64,000 bases of DNA from GCA-002726655 sp046582185 (GCA_046582185.1 JAYGEX010000016.1:61462-125461); one strand, 5' to 3'. Positions 26,979-36,462 are shown, numbered from the stretch's first letter. Numbers and translations are program-made. Notes: generated by a model from the letters alone, not told the origin.

Positions 26979-28373
26979 GTGACAGAAGCCAAGACGCTAG
27001 GTGAACTTAAATCCACAGGGCTTAACATCTTATCCGTACGAGAAGAGATGCGCCGCAACCTGATGATCAAGCTAGGCCGCCAGGAAGATATCTTTCCCGG
27101 AATCATTGGCTACCAGGATACCGTCATTCCCCAGGTGCAAAACGCGATTCTTTCCGGTCAGGATATTATCCTGCTGGGAGAGAGAGGCCAGGCCAAGTCG
27201 CGAATAATCCGTGCACTGACATCACTTCTGGATGAATACACGCCGGTGCTTGCCAATGTGGATATACCAGAGAACCCTTTCGCACCTATCACCTCCCAGG
27301 GAAAGAAGATAATTGCCGAGCTTGGCGATGATGCGCCAATCAAGTGGCTACATCGTGACCAGCGATATGGTGAAAAACTGGCAACTCCCGATATAACCAT
27401 TGCTGACCTGATCGGTGAAGTTGACCCGATCAAAATCGCAGAGGGTCGGTATCTGGCGGATGAGGATGCTCTGCATTTTGGTCTGATCCCGAACACCAAC
27501 AGGGGAATATTTGCGATAAATGAATTACCTGACCTTTCAGAGAGAATTCAGGTTGGACTTCTAAACGTAATGGAGGAGCGAGACATTCAGATTCGTGGGC
27601 ACAAAGTGCGCCTGGAGCTGGATATACTAATTGTGGCGACCGCAAACCCGGAAGACTATACCAATAGAGGCCGGATCATTACCCCTCTCAAGGATCGTTA
27701 CGGCTCGCAAATTCGAACTCATTATCCTGAATCCATTCTCGAAGAAATTACCATTATGGAGCAGGAACAACAGAGAATGGATCTCGGCGAGTACCGCGAA
27801 ATAGTACCTGCCTTTATGTCTCAGATAATCGCTGAAATTACCCAGCAAGCCCGCAAGTCACCAGACATCAACCAGCGCTCTGGCGTTTCTGTTAGGGCAT
27901 CTGTATCCAATTTCGAAGCTCTACTTGCCAATGCACTGAGACGATGTATTACCACTGGTGAACAGGACATCGTGCCGCGAATCTCCGACCTGCCATTCAT
28001 CATTCCGTCGCTACAGGGAAAGATAGAATTTGAAGCCATGGAAGACGGCCGTGAAGAACAAATAATGGAACAACTGTTTAACAAGGCGATTGGCGAAGTT
28101 TATTCAAGGTTTGCAGATCTCTCCGAAACTGAAGTGCTGTCACTTCAATTCACCGATGGCATGTATATTACGACGGGTGAGGCAATGGCCTCGACAGAAT
28201 ACGCAGATATAATCTCGCGGATCGACGGGCTCGATGAGGCCGTGAGCAAACTTGCAAAGAGTGATAATCCTGGCGTCCGGGCATCAGCAGCTGAGTTTAT
28301 CCTGGAGGGTTTACACATCAATCAACTACTGAACAAAGACCGCGTCAGTGGGAGAACGACCTATCGCAACTAA
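26979..28373 (+). CDS. MoxR/magnesium-chelatase-I-type AAA+ ATPase
   Basis: The product is 464 aa if it starts at the GTG at 26979, which has GGAG seven bases upstream; an ATG at 26898 gives 491. AAA+ features: a P-loop variant GERGQAKSR, a Walker B IFAINELPDL, a helix-2 insert region, sensor 1 VATANPEDY, and the arginine-finger stretch PLKDRYG. It resembles BchI/ChlI proteins but lies far from any chlorophyll gene. Its stop overlaps the VWA gene by 26 bp, the standard MoxR-VWA chaperone/chelatase pairing. Likely role: ATP-driven metal insertion or maturation of an unknown client. Confidence 0.88.
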   Translation: MTEAKTLGELKSTGLNILSVREEMRRNLMIKLGRQEDIFPGIIGYQDTVIPQVQNAILSGQDIILLGERGQAKSRIIRALTSLLDEYTPVLANVDIPENPFAPITSQGKKIIAELGDDAPIKWLHRDQRYGEKLATPDITIADLIGEVDPIKIAEGRYLADEDALHFGLIPNTNRGIFAINELPDLSERIQVGLLNVMEERDIQIRGHKVRLELDILIVATANPEDYTNRGRIITPLKDRYGSQIRTHYPESILEEITIMEQEQQRMDLGEYREIVPAFMSQIIAEITQQARKSPDINQRSGVSVRASVSNFEALLANALRRCITTGEQDIVPRISDLPFIIPSLQGKIEFEAMEDGREEQIMEQLFNKAIGEVYSRFADLSETEVLSLQFTDGMYITTGEAMASTEYADIISRIDGLDEAVSKLAKSDNPGVRASAAEFILEGLHINQLLNKDRVSGRTTYRN

Positions 28374-30399
28374 CAAACAGGCAGCCAGATTCACTGCATT
28401 AAATCGCTACTCGAATTGGGACGGGACACAAAAAGATGAGTTGAACGCTGATGATGTGCTTGCGGCAATCTCCGATGACCTGATGGAGTTTGGTGATCTA
28501 CAACAAGCCATGCGCTACCTGATGCAACGGGGCATGGAGACTACAAATGGTGGTTACATAAAAGGCCTGCGTGATCTTATTCGCCAGCTCAAGGACAAAC
28601 GTAAGCAAAAGCTGGACCGCTTTGACATGGACAGTGTACTAAGTGGTTTCAAGAAGCAGCTTGATGAGATTCTCGATATCGAAAAGGCCACAATAAAGGA
28701 ATGGATCGACAAGCAAGATCCGCAAGACTCCCAATTTTCCGACACCTTACTCGGCAACATTGGCCGAAAGAACCAGCAGTTTATCGACGAGCTGCCAGAC
28801 GATACTCCGGGTAAAGTAAAGGCCCTGCAGAATTACGAATTCCTGAACACAGACGCTCAAAAAAAGTTTCTTGCGCTGATTGAACAACTTCGTAAAGCCA
28901 TGACGCAATCCTTTTTTAAGGACATAGAGAACATGGTTAAGAAGATGTCCGACGGTGATATCGACCGCATGAAGGGCATGATCAAGGACCTGAACGATAT
29001 GTTGGTGAAAAAGATCGCTGGCGATGACCCGCAGGCGCTTGATGAGATGTTCAATGACTTCATGGACAAATACGGCGATATGTTCGGTGAAGATCCCCCA
29101 AGGACGCTCGATGAATTGCTGAAGCAAATGCAGCAACAAATGGCGGCCACGCAGTCCCTGCTCAACTCCATGTCGTTCGACCAGCAGCAGCAATTACAGG
29201 AATTAATGGCCGGCAAGTTTGGCGACCCGGAACTGGAAAGTGAACTGGCGAAGTTGGCCAAAGAGATGGATTTCCTTAAGCCCAGTGGTAAAAGCTACGA
29301 CTTTTGTGGCAGCGAAGAGATTGATCTTCAAGCGGCTATGGAGCTCATGCGTGAAATGGCCGAACTTGACAAACTTGAAAAGGAAATGCAACGCGCCCAA
29401 TACGACGGCAACATAGATGAAATAAACGGCGATAAGTTAGAGGAATTATTGGGAGCCGAGGCTAAAGAGAATCTGGAAGAAATGAAGAAAATGCTCGAGA
29501 CCCTTGAGCGAGCCGGTTATGCCAGAAAGGATGGCAACAAATGGGAATTGACACCGAGGGGGTCTCGCCTCCTGGGGCAAAAAGCGCTTGAGGAGATTTA
29601 CCAGCGCTTAAAGAAGCAGAATCTGGGTAATCACGCGGTACCTGAAGAAGGTCAATTTGGTGAACGAATTGAGGAATCAAAGCCTTATGAGTTTGGCGAC
29701 CCATTCCATCTGCACATGCCGAGGACCATTCGCAATGCATTAGACCGCGAAGGCCCTGGCGCGCCCGTGAGCTTAAGAACGGAAGACTTCGAAATCTATC
29801 GCAGCGAAATGATTACCCAGACGGCCACAGTACTCATGGTTGATATGTCCTGGTCAATGGCTTTAAGAGGCTCCTTCCAATCCGCAAAAAAAGTCGCTAT
29901 GGCTTTGCATAACCTTATTACCACTCACTACCCGAGAGACAGTCTCTACGTTCTGGGTTTCTCTGCCTTTGCCAAAGAAATCAAAGCCCAGGACTTACCA
30001 TACCTACAGTATGACGATTATTTACTGGGCACAAATATGCAACACGCCTTGATCCTTGCGGAAAAGATGTTGGCAAAACATCCCCAGGGAACCAGGCAGA
30101 TAATCATGATTACGGATGGCGAACCCACGGCACATCTGGAGAACGGACGTCCAATTTTCGCCTATCCGCCAACGGCAGAAACCATTGGCAAAACCTTGAG
30201 AGCGATTCGAAGCTGCACAACACATAACATCACCATCAACACTTTCATGCTTGATCAGAGCTACCAGTTAAAGGCCTTTGTTGAGCAGATGACAAAAATT
30301 AACGGCGGTCGTGTGTTCTATACAAAACCGGATAACATTGGCGAGTATATTCTTGTGGATTATGTTCAGAACAAGAAAAAACGAATTGGACGAAGGTAA
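28348..30399 (+). CDS. VWA-domain partner of the MoxR ATPase
   Basis: The product is 683 aa with a GTG start overlapping the ATPase gene. Residues 30-460 are rich in Lys, Asp, Glu, Gln and Met and largely helical (MQQQMAATQSLLNSMSFDQQQQLQELM), probably coiled coil. Residues 490-683 are a von Willebrand A domain with the MIDAS motif DMSWSMA, the downstream Thr (GTNMQHAL) and ITDGEPTAH (Asp), so Mg2+ binding looks intact. It is analogous to ChlD/CobT-like partners that deliver a substrate to the AAA+ ring. The substrate is unknown. Confidence 0.85.
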   Translation: MGERPIATNKQAARFTALNRYSNWDGTQKDELNADDVLAAISDDLMEFGDLQQAMRYLMQRGMETTNGGYIKGLRDLIRQLKDKRKQKLDRFDMDSVLSGFKKQLDEILDIEKATIKEWIDKQDPQDSQFSDTLLGNIGRKNQQFIDELPDDTPGKVKALQNYEFLNTDAQKKFLALIEQLRKAMTQSFFKDIENMVKKMSDGDIDRMKGMIKDLNDMLVKKIAGDDPQALDEMFNDFMDKYGDMFGEDPPRTLDELLKQMQQQMAATQSLLNSMSFDQQQQLQELMAGKFGDPELESELAKLAKEMDFLKPSGKSYDFCGSEEIDLQAAMELMREMAELDKLEKEMQRAQYDGNIDEINGDKLEELLGAEAKENLEEMKKMLETLERAGYARKDGNKWELTPRGSRLLGQKALEEIYQRLKKQNLGNHAVPEEGQFGERIEESKPYEFGDPFHLHMPRTIRNALDREGPGAPVSLRTEDFEIYRSEMITQTATVLMVDMSWSMALRGSFQSAKKVAMALHNLITTHYPRDSLYVLGFSAFAKEIKAQDLPYLQYDDYLLGTNMQHALILAEKMLAKHPQGTRQIIMITDGEPTAHLENGRPIFAYPPTAETIGKTLRAIRSCTTHNITINTFMLDQSYQLKAFVEQMTKINGGRVFYTKPDNIGEYILVDYVQNKKKRIGRR

Positions 30400-30438
30400 C
30401 TGCTGCTAGCACTATTGTCACATTAGGGGTACCGACGG

Positions 30439-31989
30439 CTAGAGCTGACTTTCCGGCACAATTTTCTGCCCCCATGCACTAAATCGTCGGAACCAACTGG
30501 TATCAGGTTCAATGGTTTTCACGACCTTTTGACCATCAATTATTGCATGCCATTCAAGCTTGTCCTTGTCGTTCAAAATAACCCTGTAGAATATTCCATC
30601 GAGTTTCTGTTGGGCGCCACCAACCAGATTCCCAACCATCTCTGCCGAATCAACCAATAGCCCCATCTCTGCATTAATTTCAATGGATCTTGGATCAAGA
30701 TTCACGGAACCCACAAAAATATATCTGTTATCAATGAGGAAAACTTTGGTGTGCAAAGTTAAATTGTCGGGACCCTCTCCGTCTTCAGACAATACACGAG
30801 CAGAAGTAGCTCTGGCTTCATAAATTTGTGCACCTGCCTTGATCACGGCTTTTCGATATCGGGAATAGGCGCCGTGAACAGGAACATGGTTGTTTGATGC
30901 CAGTGAATTTGTGATGATCGTCATTTTCACTCCGGATTTCACAATTTTCCGCACCAATTCAACACCAGTATCACCAGGCACATAATAAGGGGTAATCAGA
31001 ATAATCTCCTTTTCGGCGCTAAGCATTACCTCTCTAAGATCGTTAGCAAGGTCCATATGTTCCCGGCTGATATCGTTGATTAGCTTGTCGGGGTTGTCGA
31101 CGATCACCCTGGCATCTGCTGGATATAGTGGTATCCGCCTGGCGATGAGGTCTTGCAATAGTTTGCTCTCATTTGCCTCGTTATAAACTTCGGCATATAT
31201 ACCATCGAGCCTCTCCGATACATCAGCCATGACTTGTTCAAGTGTTTCGCCCTTCTTATTTTTTGCAATATGCTCGATAGGTAACGCACGCTCGTGGTTC
31301 CAGTAATTGTCGAATGACGCAGATATATCCTTAACGACAGGACCAAAGATCAACATGTCAAAGTCGACAAAGACCGAATCGTCCTTCAACTGAAAGTATT
31401 CATCAGCGATATTCCGCCCGCCAACGATGCTGATAGAATTATCTACCGTGAAGGACTTATTGTGCATTCGCCGATTGGCTTGTTTGAAGTGGCCAACATA
31501 GTTAATTGCCTTAAGCCCCCAACGGGATATCGGATTAAATATCCGCACATCTATATTTGGGTGCTGGTGCATTAACAGGAAGGTTCTATCTGGCGCTGTG
31601 GTGAATACGTCATCAAGCAATAATCGAACCCTTACGCCTCGATTTGCTGCATCCAGCATCGCTTTGGTCATTACTGCCCCGGCAGTATCGTTCTTCATCA
31701 GGAAGTACTGAAGGTCGACGCTCTTCTGCGCCATCTCCAACATCCGCAAGCGGGCACCCAGCGCATCCATGCCCTCGATTAAGGGGTAGAATCCGGACTT
31801 TCCACCATTAATTTCTGCCCACCGCTCGGTGGCCTTACCGGCCTCGGTTGCCGAAACATCCTGCATCACATAGCTTGCCGATTTTGGTTGATCGAAGTCA
31901 ATGGTTGCACAAGAGACAGCAGACCATAAGACCAATGTACTTATAATCGCTTTAATTGATGCAGGTAATAATTGAGTTTTTTCAGTCAC
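30439..31989 (-). CDS. Phospholipase D-family lipoprotein (cardiolipin synthase-like)
   Basis: The product is 516 aa if the GTG at 31989 is used, which follows the strong site GGAGGGGAA; a start at 32025 is also open. A hydrophobic leader ends in a lipobox-like LWSAVSCA, so membrane anchoring as a lipoprotein is predicted. Two HKD motifs are complete: MHNKSFTVDNSISIVGGRN and LHTKVFLIDNRYIFVGSVN. This is the set needed for phosphatidyl transfer or phosphodiester cleavage. It resembles periplasmic PLD/ClsC-like proteins. It is the last gene after the MerB-like and DUF7065-like genes. Confidence 0.88.
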   Translation of the reverse strand: MTEKTQLLPASIKAIISTLVLWSAVSCATIDFDQPKSASYVMQDVSATEAGKATERWAEINGGKSGFYPLIEGMDALGARLRMLEMAQKSVDLQYFLMKNDTAGAVMTKAMLDAANRGVRVRLLLDDVFTTAPDRTFLLMHQHPNIDVRIFNPISRWGLKAINYVGHFKQANRRMHNKSFTVDNSISIVGGRNIADEYFQLKDDSVFVDFDMLIFGPVVKDISASFDNYWNHERALPIEHIAKNKKGETLEQVMADVSERLDGIYAEVYNEANESKLLQDLIARRIPLYPADARVIVDNPDKLINDISREHMDLANDLREVMLSAEKEIILITPYYVPGDTGVELVRKIVKSGVKMTIITNSLASNNHVPVHGAYSRYRKAVIKAGAQIYEARATSARVLSEDGEGPDNLTLHTKVFLIDNRYIFVGSVNLDPRSIEINAEMGLLVDSAEMVGNLVGGAQQKLDGIFYRVILNDKDKLEWHAIIDGQKVVKTIEPDTSWFRRFSAWGQKIVPESQL

Positions 31990-32035
31990 CAACAATTCCC
32001 CTCCGCCTGATAGCGCTACTTCCATGATTCGTCAT

Positions 32036-32992
32036 TTACGATTCTGGCTGATCAAGATACTCACTTAAGCCGTAACCAACGCGATCTCCATCAAGCGTAT
32101 ATTCTGTCATACCCTCGCCCACATGGGTCTGTGCACCACTGCGGCGATTGCGCAAGGGGATAAAACCCATGACCCGGCCTTCCAATACTCTCTTCCGGCC
32201 ATCCTCCAATTCCAGTTCCGCTCGCAGCGAACGGTGGAAATTTGTACCTTCCTGATATTCAGTTGTTAGTTTGGTCTTCACGATGCGAACCAGCTTCTGT
32301 CCTTCCTGAAACAAACCGCCGCCTTCACCATTGGCATTAGTACGAACGATCATGCCAAGGTCGTCGCCGAAATTCCCTGTTATCCATCGATATGAAGGCG
32401 TGGATTGCCAAAAGCGAGGCCCCCAGGAATGATCTCTTAGGCCATGACCAGAAAACGACATAGGAGATTCATCCCCAATTTGTAAAGTACCGCTCACGCG
32501 CATATGTTGCTCGGTGTGGGCACGGGCGAAATTGTTTCCGTCTTTCTCTTCTCCGATATGGCCGTACATTGGCCCCACAGCTTCGTGAGTAAGATCGATA
32601 GTTAATGTCTGCTTCGGATTTTCCCTAAACGCTTTTCCGGGATCACTCATATCTCTGGGATCTTTCAGAAACAGCGCTGAGCCGGAATACGTGGTGCGCA
32701 CTATTTCAGCAGGTTTCACGATCTCGATTTCAAGGCCACCAGCATTCCAGCCATCGTTATGAGTGATCGAGGGCTTCGCGTAATTAAAATAAGCCGACCC
32801 ATCCGGATTCCAGAGGATGACAGTCATCTCTGCATATCCTTCATTGGCTCGATTGCCTATGCGAACAAAACCACCGCGATTCTGATCTCTATCAAAGAAG
32901 TTAAAGTACACAGACTCATTGAAGTTCTTTTCAGGCCCCAGTTCGTGGGTGTAATCATCTTCCGCTTTGATATTGCCTATTATTTCAACCAT
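32036..32992 (-). CDS. Lipocalin-like (DUF7064/7065-type) protein, second copy
   Basis: The product is 318 aa. Beta-rich, with no signal peptide. The block FSGHGLRDHSWGPRFWQ is shared in kind with the 365-aa protein at 25714-26811, and ESVYFNFFDRDQNRGGFVRIGNR is the usual first sheet of this family. Function unknown. It starts 11 bp after the MerB-like frame ends, so co-transcription is likely. Confidence 0.65.
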   Translation of the reverse strand: MVEIIGNIKAEDDYTHELGPEKNFNESVYFNFFDRDQNRGGFVRIGNRANEGYAEMTVILWNPDGSAYFNYAKPSITHNDGWNAGGLEIEIVKPAEIVRTTYSGSALFLKDPRDMSDPGKAFRENPKQTLTIDLTHEAVGPMYGHIGEEKDGNNFARAHTEQHMRVSGTLQIGDESPMSFSGHGLRDHSWGPRFWQSTPSYRWITGNFGDDLGMIVRTNANGEGGGLFQEGQKLVRIVKTKLTTEYQEGTNFHRSLRAELELEDGRKRVLEGRVMGFIPLRNRRSGAQTHVGEGMTEYTLDGDRVGYGLSEYLDQPES

Positions 32993-33003
32993 TGTTACCT
33001 CAG

Positions 33004-33735
33004 TTATTTTGGACGCATAAACCAGGGACCCGTCATACCCCGCTCTACCATCACCGCTCTGTTTTGTTTTGCATATTCTCCCATCCTGGAAAAATAATCC
33101 GGATCGAGTCTTCGCTTGAACAGATCCGTTGAGAACATCGCTGCCCAGTCTTCCAGGGGCCGAATTCCACCTCCAGATTCAGGGTCTGTCTGTGACCACT
33201 TAAACACATTTTCTTCGCACGCGAAGAGATTCATTCGTTCTCAGTTATCTGGCGTCGCTATCTCTGACCACTTCCACATGGGATTATTGATATGGCCGAC
33301 CGTTGTTTCCGGGGTAATCTCCAGGATCTCATCGTCTTTATAGCGGATCGTAATCAGTTCGGCAGTGGCAAGGTCGCGAGTTTCAATTTTTACTTCTTTG
33401 CCGGGGAATAACCAACGGATGGCGTTGACCTCGAGGCCGCATTGACCGAACCACTTGCGTTCTCCGTCAACACTAACCATGTATTGAGTAGGCGTACTAT
33501 TAAATGGCGCCCAGGAACCGACCTGGTCCGTTCCTGGCGAGGTCCAGCAGCCTATGCCAATCTCCGCTGCCTTGTTGACTGCCAGCCGGGACTCCTCGGT
33601 ACTTATACCAAACTCAGCTGCCAACTGTGTGTAATGCGGCGCCCAGCCATGATCCACCATGTGTTGCAGAATGCATGTATAGGTCCGTTGTACCAGTTCA
33701 GTATCCACTGACTGGCCATCTGACTCTTCCACCAT
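33004..33735 (-). CDS. MerB-like alkylmercury lyase-fold protein, read through an in-frame UGA (putative selenoprotein)
   Basis: One frame runs from the ATG at 33735 (GGGAG site 10 nt upstream) to 33004, interrupted only by a UGA at 33243-33241. The first 164 residues contain a winged-helix-like N-terminus and WFGQCGLEVNAIRWLF, matching the MerB WCALDAL block (C99; E102 where MerB has Asp99). The UGA is codon 165. It is followed by ERMNLFACEENVFKW, which matches the MerB FCxxVxFFAS-EE block, so the UGA sits at the second catalytic Cys (C159 in R831b MerB). Spacing is 66 residues here and 63 there. A hairpin follows the UGA. Alternative readings are a nonsense mutation or two genes. C-Hg lyase activity itself is unproven. 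Confidence 0.72.
33212..33227 (-). promoter_or_regulatory. SECIS-like hairpin just after the in-frame UGA
   Basis: On the minus strand TCTTCG-CGTG-CGAAGA forms a perfect 6-bp stem (7 if the loop closes to GU). Counting from the base after UGA, the loop GU is at offsets 21-22. In E. coli fdhF the SECIS loop GU is at about 20-21. The loop size and GU fit bacterial SECIS rules (loop G 16-37 nt after UGA). The stem also encodes LFACEE, so part of the complementarity may be coding constraint. Confidence 0.55.
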
Positions 33736-33762
33736 GAGCTTATCTCCCTATTTATTGATTAG

Positions 33763-33790
33763 AGTCCTGATTTGAGTCCTGATTTGAGTC
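33763..33790. repeat. 12-bp tandem duplication upstream of the MerB-like gene
   Basis: AGTCCTGATTTG is present twice, followed by AGTC. It lies in the gap between the leftward MerB-like gene and the rightward acyl-CoA dehydrogenase, so it may touch a promoter. Confidence 0.85.
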
Positions 33791-33902
33791 ACTATTGTCC
33801 CCTATTTAACATCAACATCAATAATGACAATATGCGTCTCTTATGCTTGGTTTTCAGTACCAATCGGGCATAATTGCGCAATTCAAAAACGAGGAGGCTT
33901 CT

Positions 33903-35147
33903 ATGTCAGAAGGCCAAAAGAAAGAAACGACAGAACAGGCGGAATTCCGTGCGTACTGTAAAGAGTGGTTAAGCAAGAATCACCCAGGCAGACCCGACGT
34001 TAAAATACCACAGGGCGCACTGGAATTGAGTGATCCTGCTGCGCTATCGTGGCTGCAAAAGTGGCAGAAATCTGCATACGACGCCGGGTTAATTGGCTGT
34101 GACTATCCAAAGGAAGTTGGCGGTGGCGGACACACAGACTGCCAGGCTATCGCGAACGCTGAGATGCAAGCCGCTAAAACACCTTACCTGCCAAACATCA
34201 TTGGCATGGGTATGGCAGCACCAACAATTCTCTTTCATGCTCAGGATGATGTGAAAGCTGAACTCCTTCCGGGATTGCTCTCCGGTGAAGAAATCTGGTG
34301 CCAGGGATTCAGCGAGCCAGGCGCAGGCTCAGACCTTGCCAATCAGCAAACTTTCGCCGAGCGTGATGGTGATAACTGGATTATCAATGGCCACAAGGTA
34401 TGGACTTCCCTGGCACACTTTGCCAGCTGGATGATTCTGCTTCTTAGAACAGACAAGGATGACAAGTACAACGGCCTGTCTTACTTCGTCGTTCCCATAA
34501 AATCGGCAATAGGTAAGGGCGTAACGGTTCGACCCCTCATTAAGATGACAGGTGAAACCGGCTTTAACGAAGTATTATTCGAAGATTTCGTCGTTGAAGA
34601 TCGCTATCGACTTGATGATGTCGGCGCAGGCTGGAAAGTTGCCATGACAACGCTTCTTCATGAACGTGGTGCAGGCAATCTTGTCACTCCTTCTTCTGGT
34701 GGCATGTCCGTAGAGGAAGAAGGCAGTGTCTCAGTGGGTAATGTCTCATCTCTTATTAGTCTTGCCAAAGGACAGAAGAGAAACGGCAAGACCGCAGCTG
34801 ACGATCCACAGATTCGCGATGAAATCATCAAACTCTTAATCCGCCAGGAATCCATGCGCCAAAACGGCAGACGCAATGCGGTGCCAAGTTTGGTAGACCA
34901 TCCCATGAGAATTCTATTGCAGGGCAAGTTAGTTGGAACGGAACTCGGGCAAGATATTGCCGAATTGGCTTATCAAATTGAAGGTATTGCCAGTTCTCTA
35001 AATGTGACCGATCAGAATGCACCCGGCGGTGGCCAGTGGCCGCTCGCTTACATGAACAGCTTTGGAATCACCATTGCGGCCGGTGCCAATGAGGTTCAAC
35101 GAAATATTCTGGGCGAGCGTGTGCTCGGCATGCCCAAGTCCAAATAG
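33903..35147 (+). CDS. Acyl-CoA dehydrogenase
   Basis: The product is 414 aa from the ATG at 33903, directly after GAGGAGGC; the longer frame from 33843 runs into this ribosome site. FAD-binding family motifs: GCDYPKEVGGGG, WCQGFSEPGAGSDLA, WIINGHKVWTS, FNEVLFEDFVV, and a C-terminal GANEVQRNILGERVLGMP. The last block is the usual end of ACAD proteins that lack the short-chain catalytic Glu pattern. It is followed 11 bp later by a second, shorter ACAD, the arrangement of heterodimeric or paired ACADs used on steroid or branched side chains. The substrate is not identified. Confidence 0.9.
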   Translation: MSEGQKKETTEQAEFRAYCKEWLSKNHPGRPDVKIPQGALELSDPAALSWLQKWQKSAYDAGLIGCDYPKEVGGGGHTDCQAIANAEMQAAKTPYLPNIIGMGMAAPTILFHAQDDVKAELLPGLLSGEEIWCQGFSEPGAGSDLANQQTFAERDGDNWIINGHKVWTSLAHFASWMILLLRTDKDDKYNGLSYFVVPIKSAIGKGVTVRPLIKMTGETGFNEVLFEDFVVEDRYRLDDVGAGWKVAMTTLLHERGAGNLVTPSSGGMSVEEEGSVSVGNVSSLISLAKGQKRNGKTAADDPQIRDEIIKLLIRQESMRQNGRRNAVPSLVDHPMRILLQGKLVGTELGQDIAELAYQIEGIASSLNVTDQNAPGGGQWPLAYMNSFGITIAAGANEVQRNILGERVLGMPKSK

Positions 35148-35158
35148 AGGGAACAGTA

Positions 35159-36301
35159 ATGAATACAGAAATACCAAAGAACTTTGGCTTCGGCGAAGAT
35201 GAAACGATGCTGCGGGACTCCGCGCAGAAATTTTTTGCAGACAATTGTTCTGCTGACAAAATTCATGGACTCGTCGCTGGCGATCACGATATCCATCGCG
35301 AAAATGAAAGCAACTGGGACAAGAACCAGTGGCAACAGATTGTTGAATTGGGCTGGACGGCCGTATGTGTACCGGAAGCGGCAGGCGGTGTAGGCATGCC
35401 AGCGGTTGCTGCAGTCGCGCTTGCCGAAGAAGCCGGTAAAGTCGCCTTCCCTTCACCATTGTTAGTGACATTCAATTCAACCTTCCTGCTAAATGCCTGC
35501 CATTGCGATGCTGCGACCAAAGCACTCGGCACAATCGCCGGAGGTGCAGCAACCAGCCTGGCGATCACCAACCAGGAAGGTAGCTGGGATGCTAATGATA
35601 CTGACGTTACTGTCGACGGCGATATGCTAAGTGGTACGGCTTACTTTGTGCAGGATGCCAGAAAGGTAGACCAGCTCATTGTTAGCGCAAAGAATGCCAA
35701 TGGTGTTGGGCTGTATCTTGTGGATATTAGCTCTGATGGCGTCAATGTTATCGCTGACAGTATTGTTGATTTAACACGTGACCAGGCGCACATCGAATTC
35801 ACCAATGTGAGCGCAATTGAAGTCGCCGCACCAGGCACAGGTAATCAGATTATTGACGCGGCAATGCCAGCCATACTGTGCATTGTCGCAGCGGACATGA
35901 TTGGTGCAGGCGAATGGTTGTTACAAACAACTGTTGAATATGCAAAGACCCGAGTTCAATTTGACCGCCCACTTGGATTCTTTCAGGCAGTAAAGCACCC
36001 ACTGGTAAATGTGATGCTGGATATTGATAGAGCCAAGTCGCTGACCTATAACGCGGCTTGTGCGGTTGATACCGACCAGGACAACGCCGAGAAATTTGCC
36101 AGGATGGCTAAAGCGCAGGCGAATGAAATGGCTATCTTTTCATCCAGTCGTGCGGTTCAGTTTCACGGTGGTATTGGCTTCACCTGGGAATGTTTTGTTC
36201 ATCTGTTCTTTAAGCGCCAGATGCACAACCAGGTCTTGTACGGAGATGCCAAATATCATCGAGCCATGCTCGCCGATATGTTGATTGGCGCCGCGGTCTA
36301 A
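35159..36301 (+). CDS. Acyl-CoA dehydrogenase, partner subunit
   Basis: The product is 380 aa, following GAGGGAACAG. ACAD fold with a divergent middle domain: FGEDETMLRDSAQKFFADNCS, WTAVCVPEAAGG, YAKTRVQFDRPLGFFQAVKHPL, QFHGGIGFTWECFVHLFFKR. The YAKTRVQFDRPL and GGIGFTWE blocks are well kept. The central substrate-loop region (WCQGxSEP) is absent, as in the beta-type subunit of alpha2beta2 ACADs. It is very likely to form a complex with the upstream product. Confidence 0.88.
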   Translation: MNTEIPKNFGFGEDETMLRDSAQKFFADNCSADKIHGLVAGDHDIHRENESNWDKNQWQQIVELGWTAVCVPEAAGGVGMPAVAAVALAEEAGKVAFPSPLLVTFNSTFLLNACHCDAATKALGTIAGGAATSLAITNQEGSWDANDTDVTVDGDMLSGTAYFVQDARKVDQLIVSAKNANGVGLYLVDISSDGVNVIADSIVDLTRDQAHIEFTNVSAIEVAAPGTGNQIIDAAMPAILCIVAADMIGAGEWLLQTTVEYAKTRVQFDRPLGFFQAVKHPLVNVMLDIDRAKSLTYNAACAVDTDQDNAEKFARMAKAQANEMAIFSSSRAVQFHGGIGFTWECFVHLFFKRQMHNQVLYGDAKYHRAMLADMLIGAAV

Positions 36302-36372
36302 GCTTGTAAAATAAAAGCCGCTGCCTAAGCTCGTAAATAAAAGGTCTGTAGATCAACAGACCAAAGATTAAC

Positions 36373-36410
36373 GCTGGGAAGGTTCCTGATTGCACAAGAA
36401 CCCTTCCAGC
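36373..36410. terminator. Possible bidirectional hairpin between convergent genes
   Basis: GCTGGGAAGGTTC (36373-36385) pairs with GAACCCTTCCAGC (36398-36410), with two mismatches and a 12-nt loop. It lies between the acyl-CoA dehydrogenase and the convergent VOC gene. There is no long T-run, so intrinsic termination is only moderately supported. A second small hairpin (GGTCTGT/ACAGACC) is about 15 bp to the left. Confidence 0.5.
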
Positions 36411-36462
36411 CTTAACTGCTTTACTAAGTAACAGCGCTAGCCAGTAGTGCTATCTATAAGTG

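Noticed and set aside
36300..36360. Repeated TAAGCTTGTAAAATAAAAG / TAAGCTCGTAAATAAAAG as a mobile-element end
   Set aside because: Only an imperfect short duplication, no transposase or inverted ends nearby.
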